Origin: Sophora flavescens
Lineage: Eukaryota; Streptophyta; Magnoliopsida; Fabales; Fabaceae
Length of the DNA stretch: 64,000 nt
Direction: 5' to 3'
NCBI GenBank assembly: GCA_030762895.1
Contig: CM061065.1
Span: 63,658,200-63,722,199, forward strand
Shown: piece after piece, positions 30,799-41,592 of the stretch
Numbering within the stretch: position 1 is the first letter of the stretch
Layout: the number at the start of each line of letters is the position of its first letter
Made by a program: the position numbers and the translations under genes
Notes under the pieces: model-generated
What the model was told of the DNA's origin: nothing
The model's database searches: none
Seen by the model: only the letters and a program-made list of their open reading frames with translations

Positions 30799-31497
30799 TA
30801 TGGCTTCCATTCCTTTGAATGAAAAACTTCCTTCCTCCACTCCATCTCCTGTTCATGAAATCCTCGTAGTAGATGACGACTCTTCTACTTCCTCCTCCTC
30901 CACAAATCACCTGAAAACACTATAACATTTGGTGAGCTTGCAGATAAACACTCATCCGACTCCACTGACCACCGCATTCCACGTGGTGTGGTTCTTCCTC
31001 CCCCACCTCTTAATCCCATACCCGGCTATGAATGGGTAGATCTGAATGTTATTGCATTCTTCTCGAAATATCAATCTGATGCTACCATTGTTGAGCTTCG
31101 TGTCGACCTGTCTAACCAAGAAGAAGAGCACCAATTCATATGCTATCCTACTCAAACTTTGACCGAGTTTGCCTTAAAGCTGCTGAAAGTAATTTTCCTT
31201 TCGTCTTCCTATACAAAACTTTATTCAAAGATCTCAAAATCCAACTACCTTTCTCATCTTTCCAGTATGATGCGCCCTCTGTTCTAAATGTGCACCTTCT
31301 CAGCTACACCTAAATAGTTGGGCTTTCATCCAAGAATTTGAAATTCTCTGCTCTGAATTTCAAATTGAAGTCAATACTGACAAGTTCTTCCATTTCTACT
31401 CCATTAGGTTGAACAAGAAAGCCCGTTGGGTTTCTCTCCATGGACGTCATGACAACTGCCTTTTCTCCTTATACACATCTTCTTACAAACACTTCAT
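30799..31497 (+). pseudogene. Tat-A accessory protein (gypsy-type transposon domain), decayed
   Basis: Starts MASIPLNEKLPSSTPSP after a promoter-like region with TATTTAAA at about 30652. The readable blocks NPIPGYEWVD (about 31008), then in another frame FLYKTLFKDLKIQLPFSSF (about 31210-31265) and SQLHLNSWAF (about 31305), and KKARWVSLHG (about 31410), correspond in order to the intact copy at 31852-32857. Frameshifts near 30920, 31185 and 31285 break it. It ends at a donor-like ATGTAAGT. This domain is found in plants in Tat-type gypsy elements; its function is unknown to me. Not expressed as a full protein. Confidence 0.7.
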
Positions 31498-31851
31498 GTA
31501 AGTATTACTAATCAATTTATATAATTCATCCTTAACTGTATAGTCCCATACCTACACAGTCTCAGTATCCCCCTCATTCCGGTGCGTAATCGGTTCATTC
31601 ATGTGTCCCTCCGTCTAGAAGTCTACCCGGTGCCGCTCCTTGTCTGTGCATTCTTGCACCGGCGACCACTTCCTGCCTTCGTCGGCCCTGGATCTCACAC
31701 ATCAAGCTCAAATTCTTCAAGGTTAGGTCATCTCCAGAAGAACTCGCATTTTTTCTTAAACAAAGAAAGAAAGCCCAAATACCCCTTATATAGGACTCGC
31801 TCGCCTTCCGAGTTGCTGACCCCTATTCTAAGTTTAATTTCTGCTTATCAG

Positions 31852-33972
31852 ATGAGTTCGTCCGATTCTTCTGAGTCAAACACCTCGCCTCTGATCGAGC
31901 GCGAGGTTTCCCCCATTGGGGGATCTCCTTCCACTTCTTCCGTTCCTTCACAGGAACTGAACATCGGCGAGGGGGAACCGTCCTCCTCCAGGTCGTCTTC
32001 CACCGGGTCTGATTCCTCTGGGTCCGATTCTTCTAGGTCTGGCTCTCCCTCACCCCAAGTTTCCAAACCCGCCGCTCGCAAACAACGCCTAAGGGTTCCA
32101 AAAGACCCTGTTCCCGATATTACCCTTCCTGGGTATACCTGGGTTAAAGGCGAAGTCGGGACTTATTTTTCTGATTTTCAGACTTCTGATTCCATTGCTC
32201 GTCTTCCGTCCCAGATTAATATCTCGGCGTCCGGAGATGAATCCGAGTTCATTTTCTCCCCATGCTCGGGTACCGAGTATGTCTTCTTCAGGGCTCATCC
32301 TTCCGAGCCCCCTTTTACTTACATGTACAAAACACTGTTTGCACAGCTGCGTGTGTCCCTTCCTTTCACCGAGTTTGAGTGCGACGTTCTGAGAACCATG
32401 AATGTCGCACCTACTCAGCTCCATCCCAATAGTTGGGCTTTTATGAAAGCCATTCAAATTATGTGTAAATACATCGGGATGGAGCCCACTACTCCCAAAT
32501 TTTTGTACTTCTACCAAACAAGGTTTGGTAAGAAAACGGGATGGATTTCCCTTAATGGGCTGAACCGGATAGGACTGCTTAGTCTATACACGTCATCGTA
32601 TAAGGACTTTAAAGTCGGCTTCTTCCGCGTTCGACCCTCGGGTTCTTACTCCACCCATTTTTATTATGAGAATGGATGCGCCAGGTTTCCTTTATACTGG
32701 CAATCCTCCGCTCCCAAATTCGTTGGTTTCGAATACCAATCCCTTCCTGTCGAGGACAGGCGAGATATAGATATATTAGAAAAACTTCCTCGGCCTCTCC
32801 ATTGTGGGCGTCTTCTGAAACTCCCCTTCTCATCTACTCTGAGAACCGACTTTAAAAGTAAGTGTTCGACATTTTAGTTTTTGAATCTTTTTCTATATGT
32901 GTTCCTGTACTAACAACTTTTCTTTTTGGCAATCATTATGGGGAAATTCGACTTCTCCAAGCTTTTAAAATCTGCTGCGAAAGAGGGTCAGGGTCCCTCC
33001 TCGACCGAGAAGAAGAAGAAAAGACCTCCTCCGGCCCCCGCTAAGGCCTCTGCCAAGGGGGCTTCATCATCCGCCCCTCAAAAAAGAAAGAGGGTAGAGG
33101 TAGTGGCTGACGCCGAAGATTCTTCCCCTCCTCGCTCAAGTCCCCCACACCCTACCACTCACGAGACGGGAAATACGAGGCGAGAAGAACAACCTCCTCC
33201 TTCCACCGAGTTGAAGTGGTACAACACTTCTCTAAAAGCAGGGACCTCATCTCTCTGGGGCGAAGACTTCAACACCTTCCCCTCTTTCGACTCAAACTTC
33301 CTAAAGCCCGCTGATCTACGGCTAATGAGGCAACAAGGGGCTCAGTCTAGCATGGAGGCTCTCTTGGCCTACTGCATCCGAGCTGCTGCCCTAGCCCGCT
33401 TTTGTAGCCGAGATTTGGTGGAGGCTGAGAGGAAATACCGGCATCTGGAAGCTGAGCTTGCTTCTATTGAGAAGCTGAAGGGGGATTTTGCCCGGACCTC
33501 CACGGAGCGTGACGAGTTGGCCAAGGCCAATAATCTCCTGAATACTACCATTACCGAGCTGAATAGCCAGAACTCCGAGCTTAACTCCCAAGCAAAATTT
33601 GCTGAGGAGAATAAAGCTCGGGCTAAAGAGGGTAGAGCTCGCGCTAAAGAAGAGCTCAAGAAGGCTCAAGCTGAAATCGAGCAACTTAAAGCTGCCCTGG
33701 AGGCCGAGACTAAGGCCAGGATGGAGCTCCAGGAGGATCTAAAAGAGGCCACTGACTGCATTATTGTCGAGCATCGGAAAGGTTTTGAAAAGGCCATTGC
33801 TCAAGTTGAAATTCTCGCTCCGGGGGTTGATATTTCGGGTGTCGATGTGACCAAAGAGGTGCTGAACGGGGAACTTGTTCCCATTATTCCCGAAGAGGAA
33901 GAGGAGGTGGAAGGGGCGGAAGATTCTCCCGAGGATCACGTTGACGCCGAAGAGAGTCATAGGGACGAGTAA
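31852..33972 (+). CDS. Tat-B antisense accessory gene, two ORF segments around an intron-like gap
   Basis: Segment 1 (31852-32857) starts MSSSDSSESNTSPLIEREVS, is Ser/Pro-rich, then has LPGYTWVKGEVGTYFSDF, HPNSWAFMKAIQIM and KKTGWISLNGLNRIGLLSLY, matching the plant 'putative gypsy-type transposon' domain. Segment 2 (32933-33972) is Lys/Ala-rich, then a long coiled coil (about 33410-33780: many ELAK, ELNSQ, KAQAEIEQLKAALE heptads), ending with an acidic tail. Between them lie a donor A|GTAAGT at 32858, TACTAAC at 32908-32914, a pyrimidine tract and CAA|TC at 32932; phase matches across a 75-base intron if the acceptor AG has mutated to AA. The upstream open frame from 31582 is probably leader; TTATATAGG near 31790 is a possible TATA. 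It runs opposite to gag-pol. Function unknown; both halves are open. Confidence 0.7.
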
Positions 33973-34144
33973 CTGTATTCTCTGTTTTTTGTTTTCTTCA
34001 TCCCTTGTAATGGGCTTTTACCCTTGTAACCTTGATTGATTCAATGAGAATTCTTCCATCATTTTGATGACTACTCATTCCTCTTGTAGCTTTTGTTTGG
34101 CCGAGATATTCTTCGAAATATTTTTATATTCCGATGTTGTGTTC

Positions 34145-34179
34145 GACTTGTTTAAACAAGTCCTCGGCTAAGGCCGAGG
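34145..34179. repeat. Two adjacent palindromes
   Basis: GACTTGTTTAAACAAGTC (34145-34162) is a perfect palindrome and is followed at once by the stem-loop CCTCGGC-TAAG-GCCGAGG (34162-34179). Confidence 0.85.
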
Positions 34180-34501
34180 TATTCTGCCGTCCGTATCAAA
34201 AACGGATAGTAGTTGTCACACGTGAAACACATGAGTCACACTTTACGTATGTGGTCACACATTACGTGCTTTGGAAACCGCAGTGGGTTCATGCAATTAC
34301 TGTTTTTTACTGAGTTTCGAGATTTGTTTTTTCAACAAACCTTTTCCCCGCGCATATTTTTTCCTTTCCAATGCCTCTCACCCCTTATAAATAGGGTTGT
34401 TTCACTGCTTCACTTATTCATTCTTCATTCTTTTCCACCAGCCAAATTCGTCTTCCTTCAACCCGAGAAGTTCTGTAATAGTGTTAGGGGTTTACGCTCC
34501 T

Positions 34502-34615
34502 CTCTCCCAGTTAACATCCTTTTTCGAGCTTTATAGCTGCCAAAAAGGATGTAAGTGGGAGATGGGATCCAGAATTCCTTTTATGCTTTAATCCTTCAGA
34601 AAGGATGTTAACTGG
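34502..34615. repeat. Inverted repeat with a third degenerate copy
   Basis: CTCCCAGTTAACATCCTTTT at about 34505 pairs with AAAGGATGTTAACTGGGAG at about 34597. A further variant, AAAGGATGTAAGTGGGAG, lies between them at about 34544. Confidence 0.8.
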
Positions 34616-34984
34616 GAGAATAGCAGTCTTCGGGCGTGGAGAAAGGGGTAGAGGCCGTCTACTCCCGGAGCGGGCCGAGCACCTCATCGTCCAGCTTTCG
34701 CAGGGGGAAGTGATTACTTTCCCCCTTGAGGGAAAGTCGTGGTGTCCGATTGGGGGGACTACTGGCCAACTGGTCTTGCCCCTGCCCTAATTGGGGGGAC
34801 TACTGGCAAGCCGGGCGGGCCTTATTTTCAATTTCAGCTCTTTATCTAAGTCGTAGTACTTTCTAGTACAAGACTCGTACCTTGTTTTTACTTTCGGCAT
34901 TATACTCGGTTTTATTAAAAAATTTAAATGGCTCGAACTCGGCCTTTAGATCAAGATTTTGTTCTTCTTACTGCTCGTATTTGA

Positions 34985-35400
34985 TTTCGCTTAAATAATT
35001 TCAAAGGCCGGAACTCGGCCTTAAACAATTTAATAGGCTCGAACTCGGCCTTAAAAATCTAATTGGCTCGAACTCGGCCTTCGGGCTCAAACTTGGCCTT
35101 AAGAATTTAATGGCTCGTACTCGGCCTTCAGGCTCAAACTTGGCCTTAAAAATTTAATAGGCTCGAACTCGGCCTTCAGGCTCAAACTTGGCCTTAAAAA
35201 TTTAATAGGCTTGAACTCGGCCTTCAGGCTCAAACTTGGCCTTAAAAATTTAATAGGCTCGAACTCGGCCCTTAGGCTCAAACTTGGCCTTAAACAATTT
35301 AATAGGCTCGAACTCGGCCTTTAGGCTCAAACTTGGCCTTAAAAATTTAATAGGATCGAACTCGGCCTTCAGGCTCAAACTTGGCCTTAAAAATTTAATA
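34985..35400. repeat. 48-bp tandem repeats in Tat-B
   Basis: Units of the type GGCTCGAACTCGGCCTTCAG plus GCTCAAACTTGGCCTTAAAA recur with a spacing of 48 (once 49) bases from about 35110, preceded by shorter, irregular units from 34985. On the minus strand one frame stays open over several units as a 16-residue repeat (35099-35281), probably by chance of the 3 x 16 period. Confidence 0.9.
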
Positions 35401-35486
35401 TTCGCGGAATAAATACATCGGCAAATTAAGAAAATATAACAATGTCCATAATAATTTTTTTTATTGGATAAAAAGGAAGTCTGCGG

Positions 35487-35556
35487 TGTGCCTTGTTAAA
35501 ACCTTCTCGGTCAAAACCCTTTTTGGGACAAAATACCGAGGTAGGAAAAAGAGTAC
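35487..35556. other. Tat conserved non-coding motif, copy 2
   Basis: GTGCCTTGTTAAAACCTTCT, stem CTCGG...CCGAG, then GAGGTAGGAAAAAGAGTAC. It lies 19 bases beyond the end of the integrase frame (35575). Confidence 0.8.
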
Positions 35557-35574
35557 ATCACCTGACTATACACA

Positions 35575-38500
35575 TCAACTATAATAAAATTTTAAATGAG
35601 AAGCATTCCAAGTTCTCGGGATAGGCTTCCCTGACAATTCTTCTAACCTATATGCTCTGTTTCCCAAGTTTTCTACCACTCGGAATGGCCCTCCCTAGTT
35701 TGCCGCTAGTTTGCCTTCAGTATGATCCCTCCTTGCTTCTCCTTTCATTCTCAACACCAAGTCCCCACGCAAGAAACTCCTCGGTTTCAGTTTTGAATTA
35801 TACCTCCGACTAGCTCTTTGTTTGCAGGCTTCCTCCCTGATTTTAGCCTCCTCCCTGATTTCCTCCACCAAGTCAAGTTCGACCCTTAAGTTGCTTTCAT
35901 TCTCATTCTGCTCATGTTACAATCGTCGGAAAGACGGCTCACCAACCTCAACTGGGATCATGGCGTCTGTTCCATATGTCAGCCTGAAGGGTGTTTCTTG
36001 AGTAGTGGATTGAGGCGTGCAGTGGTAGGCCCAGAGGATACTCGGCAACTCTTCTGCCCAAGCTCCTTTGGATTTTCCCACTCTCTTCTTCAGTTCGCCG
36101 AAAATGACCTTGTTGGCCGCCTCAGCTTGCCCATTGGTCTAGGGATGTTCGACCGATGTGACGTGGTGTTTAACACCGAGGTTGACATAGAATTCTCGCA
36201 ATGTCTTATCTATAAACTGTCTTTCGTTATCTGTGACGATTGCAAAGGGAATTACATGCCTACAGATGAGGCTTTTCCACACGAACTTTTGTACCTTCTC
36301 GGCGGTAATTTTTGCCAAAGGCTCTGCTTCAATCCATTTTGTGAAGTAGTCCACTGCTACTAGGAGAAATTTGACTTGACCTTTGGCTACAGGGAATGGC
36401 CCGAGTATATCCATTCCCCAAATAGCAAAGGGCCAAGGCGAGTTTAATGTGTGAAGTCCTTCGGGTGGGGTACGACTTACATTGGAAAATCTTTGGAACT
36501 CATCACATTGCTTCGTCCACTCGATGCAATCTGCTCGGATGGTAGGCCAATAGTACCCTGCTCGGACTACCTTGGAGGCCATTGATCTGCTCTCGCAGTG
36601 AAAACCACAGATTCCTCTGTGAACTTCTTCCATGACATATTTTGACTGTGCCTTTGTCAGACATTTTAACAACGGTACTGAGAATCCCCGTTTATACAAT
36701 TCTCCGGAAACGATAGCAAAGTGACTTGCTCTGAGCCTGATCTTCCTGGCCTCAGCGTGATCTGGGGGCAGAGTTTCTGAGGATAAATACTCCCATATGG
36801 GTGTCATCCATTATCGGTCAACCGGCTCGTTGGCCATCACCTCCCCAAACGTGATACTCGGTTCATTGAGGGTTTCTTGAATAATTGTTCTATGCTGGCC
36901 TGGCTTCTTCGTACTGGCCAATTTGGACAGCAGATCGGACCGAGTATTTTCTTCTCTGGGAATGTGCTCAATAGCGAATTTCTCAAAGCTGGAAATTAAT
37001 TGATTGACTTTACATAAATACCGGGTAAGCTGAGGCTCTTTCACTTGGTACCCCCCAGAGATTTGCCCTGTGACTAGCTGTGAATCACTTCGGCATCTAA
37101 CAGCTTTTGCCCTCATTTCCTTTGCCAGCATTAACCCTGCTATCAAGGCTTCATATTCGGCTTGGTTGTTTGAGGTTTTGAACGCAAATTTTAGTGACTG
37201 CTCCAGGATCAGCTCTCTCGGGCCTTCCAGTATCACCCCAGCTCCACTGCCTCTGACATTCGAGGATCCATCCACATACAAATTCCACCATATATCCTCG
37301 GTTATCGGCCGCGGATTGAGCTCGGCTACGAAGTCGGAGAGACATTGAGCTTTCAAAGGACCTCTCAACTCGTATTTTAGGCCAAACTCGGATAACCCCA
37401 CTGACCAAGCAATCATACGGCCTGCCAACTCGGGCTTTTTGAGAATTTGCTTAATCGGGTGATCAATTTTGACAATCACCTGGTGACTTTGGAAATACGG
37501 ACGCAATCGCCGAGCTGCAGTTACCAGGGTCAAAACCAGCTTTTCTATGACCTGATACCGGGTTTCGGCATCATGAAGGACCCTGCTGATGAAGTACACC
37601 AGCATTTGAACTTTCTCTACCTCTTGCACAATGACCGCACTGATGGCGTACTCGGTGACTGACAGGTATAAGTATAACTCTTTCCCTGGGATAGGTCGAG
37701 TTAATATTGGAGGTGAAGACAAAAAGGCCTTGAAATCGACGAAGGCCTTCTCGCATTCCTCGGTCCACGCGAAGGTTTGAGGTCTCTTCAATAATCTAAA
37801 GAAAGGCCGAGCTTTCTCTGCAGACCTGGGGAGAAACCGAAATAATGATGCCAGTCGCCCTGCAAGTCGTTGCACTTCTTTAATATTTTGTGGCTTCGCA
37901 TCTCAATCACAGCTCGGCATTTATCAGGATTGGCCTCGATTCCCCGGTGTGTCAACATAAAACCGAGGAACTTTCCACCCTGAACGCCGAAAACACACTT
38001 TTTCGGATTCAACCTCATATTATACTTTCTCAGCTGCTGAAAAATTTCCTCCAAATCTTTCGGGTGGTTGTTGTGGTCATCAGATTTCACGACCATATCA
38101 TCCACATAAACCTCCATAGTTCTGTCGATCTGTTTTTCGAACACCCTGTCCATGAGCCTTTGGTAGGTAGCCCCAGCATTTTTCAATCCGAATGGCATTA
38201 CCCGGTAACAATAATTCGAGCCTTCAGTTATGAAAGCTGTTTTCTCCTCATCTGGGGGATACATTCGGATCTGGTTGTACCCCGAGTATGCATCCAAGAA
38301 GCTCAAAATTCTGTACCCGGAGGCACCATCCACCAACCTATCAATACTCGGTAAAGGATAAGAATCCTTCGGGCAAGCTTTATTTAAGTCTGTATAATCA
38401 GTGCACATGCGCCACTTACCATTTGCTTTTTTGACCATAACCACGTTGGCCAGCCAAGTAGTGTATTCTACTTCTCGAATAAAGTTGGCTTTGACCAACT

Positions 38501-39152
38501 TCGCTGTTTCCTCTTCCACCACCTTTCTCCTCTCCTCACCAAGTCTCCTTTTCCTTTGGGCTACTGGTTTTGCCTCAGGACAGATTGCCAGTTTGTGGCA
38601 TAAGAAATCGGGATCAATCCCCGGCATGTCTGACGTGGTCCAGGCGAATAAATCAGCGTTGCTGCGAAGCACTTCCTTTATTTTCTTTTTTAAATTCGGC
38701 TCAAGTTGACCGTCGAGCTTGGTGCACTGATCGAGCTGTGAACCGAGCTGGAACTTTTCTAACTCCTCAATGGGTTGTGGCCGCTGTTCCTGCATGTCCA
38801 TTCTCGGGTCTAGTTCAACAGAGTTAACAGAATTCACAGACTTGTCTTTTCCCCTGTCTAGTGTCTCTGCAGGTGTAGATTTGAGTTTGCTTACACACAA
38901 ACTATCAGCATAGCACTGTCTGGCCATTTTCTGATCAGCCCAGACAGCAACTATGTCTCCCGAGTTGGAAGGGAACTTCATTGTGAGGTGGGGAGTAGAG
39001 ACCACAGCTCCTAACTCGTTCAAAGATGGTCTTCCGATCAGGATATTGTACGATGTTACTGCATTAACCAACACGTACCTGACCATGATAGTCTTGAACG
39101 CTTTGCCGTCCCCAAAAGTAGTTAGGAGGTCGATGTATCCTCGGGTATCCAC
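35575..39152 (-). pseudogene. Tat-B pol: protease end, RT, RNase H, second RNase H, integrase
   Basis: In order: protease C-terminus (ILIGRPSLNELGAVVSTPHL), reverse transcriptase (KANGKWRMCTDYTDLNKACP near 38400; catalytic YVDD at 38097-38108), connection and first RNase H (about 37400-37800, YFQSHQVIVKIDHPI), archaeal-type second RNase H (WWNLYVDGSSNVRGSGAGV near 37270), integrase zinc finger (HRGICGFH; the cysteine pair is degraded to CDEFQ), integrase core (WGMDILGPF, AVDYFTKWIEAEPL, IVTDNERQF) and C-terminal domain (LKPRSFLRGDLVL, IPRTWNASHLKFYYS). Breaks are few: a 1-nt deletion near 37900 and in-frame stops at 36811, 36139, 35917 and 35695. The true end is the TGA at 35575. Continuous with the gag frame upstream. 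Confidence 0.9.
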
Positions 39153-40943
39153 CTATTCCCCAGCAAAGCCGATGAGCTTACTGTCGTATGGCTGAATAGA
39201 TTTTTCTGGGATCCCGAGCTTCTGAAATGTTGAATAATATAAAATGTCAGCCGAGCTCCCCTGGTCGACAAGAGTTCTTTTGACCGAGAAGTTGGCCAAT
39301 TGTACTGTGATTACCATAGGGTCGTCCTGATTAGGATCCACCCCCAAGAAGTCTTCGTCAGAAAAGATAATCGGTGGGGAAACCCTCGGGGGTTTACCAG
39401 ATATCGAGTTAACAGCCCGAATAGCCCGCAGGTGTTTTCTCCGAGCTGAACTTGTCGTGCCTCCCCCTGCAAATCCACCTGAAATAGTGTTTATCACACC
39501 TCGGACAACATTATCCTCCTCTCGCCTTTCATTCTGGACTTCCCTGGCTTCTGTTTTTTCATTATTTTGTCGACCATCGCCCCTTCTCGGGCTTTGGCCA
39601 CCTCCTCTTCTTCTACTTCTGCCACGTCCCTCACCACTGCTGTGATTTCTCCGAACAAAATTATTGAGATGGCCAGCTTGCACCAACTCTTCAATCTTAT
39701 CCCGCAGGACCCAGCACTCCTCGGTGGTATGCCCGTAGTTACGATGGTATCGACAATGCTTCTGTCGATCAGCATTCTGGGGCGTGTGGCCACGGTTGGG
39801 GAGCTTCAAAAGTTCTGCATTGTAGGCTTCCTCAAACACCCGAGCTCGGTTGGTGTTAAGGGGGGTATAGTGCTCATACTTCGGTCCCCTGTGCAAATGC
39901 TCGGATGTGCTTTTGAATTTCTACTTATCTCCTCCAGCCCTCCTCTTCTCTCTCCCTTCTCGTCTATCTGAATCATCAGTTCTGTCTCTTTTTTTAGACT
40001 CCTCAATCTCCTCCATATTAATGAATCCAGCAGCTTTTCTCCTCAACTCATCCATACTGGTTGGTGGCTTCCGTGCTAAGTGTCTGGCGAAAGGGCCAGG
40101 CCGTAACCCGGTCAAGATAGTGTGTAGTGCAACATCGGCACTGAGATTCCGGATGAGGACAGTCTCCTTGCTGAATCTGGCCATGAAATCACGCAGAGAC
40201 TCGTTCTTTTCTTGCTTAAAGTTTACCAACGAGGCCGAGGTTTTTTGATGAGCTCGGCTCGTAGCAAACTGAGCATTGAACTTAGTCATGAATGTGTCAA
40301 AGGAGTCAACTGACGCTGGCGGTAGCTGGGTATACCAGCTCAACGCAGCATCTTTCAGAGTAGTTGGAAAGACTTTACACATGACAGCATCATCGTCGGT
40401 AAAGAGGTACATTTGAGTAGTGAAAGCATCTAAGTGACGCTCCGGGTCCGAGGTGCCATCATACCTGTCAATGTTTATGGGTTTGTAGTTGGCTGGAAGA
40501 GGAACCCCCATGATGGCATCGGTGAAGGGATGTCTCGGCCTCCGCACGTCGGCCCTTTCATTAGGCCTATTTGCCTGAAGTGAAAGTTCAGGGGCCTACC
40601 TAGGAAATTCCCCCTCGTCTGCTCGGTCAACATGATGAGAAACCCGGGGTTGTTGGCCTCCCTCTCTGCGCGTGTTTCTGGATCCTTCGTTCTCGGCTGT
40701 CCGGCGCTCTCTCTCATGAGGAGAAGAGGCGGACCTTTCTCTGCTTTGTTCTCGTTCCCGACGACTGTTCTGCCGCCGAAACTCCTCATTCTCCCTTCTC
40801 AGCATGGCCACTTGTGCGAGGAGTTCTTGAATAATTGGATTGTCGGTTGTCATGGCTGGGTTTATGGATCGTTCCCCATTGTCCCCATTGTTGGCATTCT
40901 CTGGCTCCTCTCTCCTGCAGTTCCCGCTCCTTGTTCTCACCAT
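39153..40943 (-). pseudogene. Tat-B gag and protease
   Basis: The frame starts MVRTRSGNCRREEPENANNG near the primer-binding site and continues in the same frame into pol. Gag blocks: YDGTSDPERHLDAFTTQMYL and LKDAALSWYTQLP (about 40340-40460), LVNFKQEKNESLRDFMARF (about 40180-40230), MDELRRKAAGFINMEE (about 40000-40060). A knuckle-like CRYHRNYGHTTEECW is near 39750, and the protease active site RTLVDQGSSADILY is near 39250. In-frame TAG stops at 40596, 39921 and 39153 interrupt an otherwise continuous frame. A typical Tat Gag is this size. Confidence 0.88.
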
Positions 40944-40971
40944 TGTTTGTGGTATGGGAAAGTTTTGCTTC

Positions 40972-40991
40972 GATTCCCACAGACGGTGCCA
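40972..40991 (-). other. Primer-binding site of Tat-B
   Basis: The minus strand reads TGGCACCGTCTGTGGGAATC, two bases inside the LTR end at 40994. This is the usual Tat form of the site; I have not assigned the tRNA. Confidence 0.75.
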
Positions 40992-40993
40992 AA

Positions 40994-41492
40994 TGTTCCG
41001 TCCAAATATCTCAGGTGGGAGATACTCGGCCGGAGAAGGTCTTGTGGGAGTGTTTTGGAATTAGCTTGACAGAATCGGAATTATGCTCCGTATCCAAATG
41101 GGAATCAAAGCAAACGTAGTTCTAAGTGAGGGGGTTGGACCCCTATTTATAGAGATGTTTTAGTGTAACAGTTTGGGTAGAACTGTTATTGAGATCCTAT
41201 TTGTTAGGATCGGATTGTTATTGCCGTTAGACAATGATAAAGATAAGGCTCCAAGTTATACGGAGAAATATTTGGACCAACGAGATATTCGGCCTAGTCA
41301 GTTGTGGCTGGATAGCTCGGGGCCGAGATATCTTCATCCGCGGTCTGCTGTGGAATAGGCCCGAGTAGTTATCCTCGGGTGTCAAGTGTATTAATAGGTC
41401 CTCGGCTTTATAGGAATTCGGGTCATGGCCCACTTACAAGAATGAGCTCGGCCGTACTGACAATCATCGGCCTTATATCTTCGGCCAGCACA
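40994..41492 (-). repeat. 5' LTR of Tat-B (about 0.5 kb, outer end tentative)
   Basis: On the minus strand it ends GGACGGAACA at 40994 and may start TGTGCTGGCCG at 41492. A minus-strand TATA box, CTATAAATAGGGG, lies at 41143-41152. The outer end rests only on a TG and a change in sequence character; the LTR could extend further right. Confidence 0.6.
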
Positions 41493-41592
41493 TATAGTAT
41501 TTAAATTATTTCTTCCAACCAATTCAACCACCAGTCACTGAACACTTATAAACTCCCCACATTGTTTTCAACTCTACTTCTAACCCCCTTAT

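Larger units (their letters stand above)
33973..34984. other. Tat-B non-coding region between accessory gene and repeats
   Basis: Holds two adjacent hairpins (34145-34179), a promoter-like TTATAAATAGGG at 34385-34396 on the plus strand, an inverted repeat (34502-34615), and a duplicated ATTGGGGGGACTACTGGC segment (34752 and 34791). No coding region is convincing. Confidence 0.6.
31520..41492 (-). mobile_element. Tat-lineage Ty3/gypsy retrotransposon (Tat-B)
   Basis: Minus-strand order: LTR 41492-40994, primer-binding site 40991-40972, gag-pol 40943-35575, conserved hairpin motif, 48-bp repeats, then an antisense accessory gene (plus strand, 31852-33972). Pol carries two RNase H-like domains, a hallmark of Tat. 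I could not find a matching 3' LTR on the left, so the left boundary (somewhere between 31500 and 31850) is uncertain and the element is probably truncated. Confidence 0.75.

Noticed and set aside
32195..32517. ORFs on both strands within the accessory gene
   Set aside because: Shadows of the accessory frame at 31852-32857; that frame matches a known domain and these do not.
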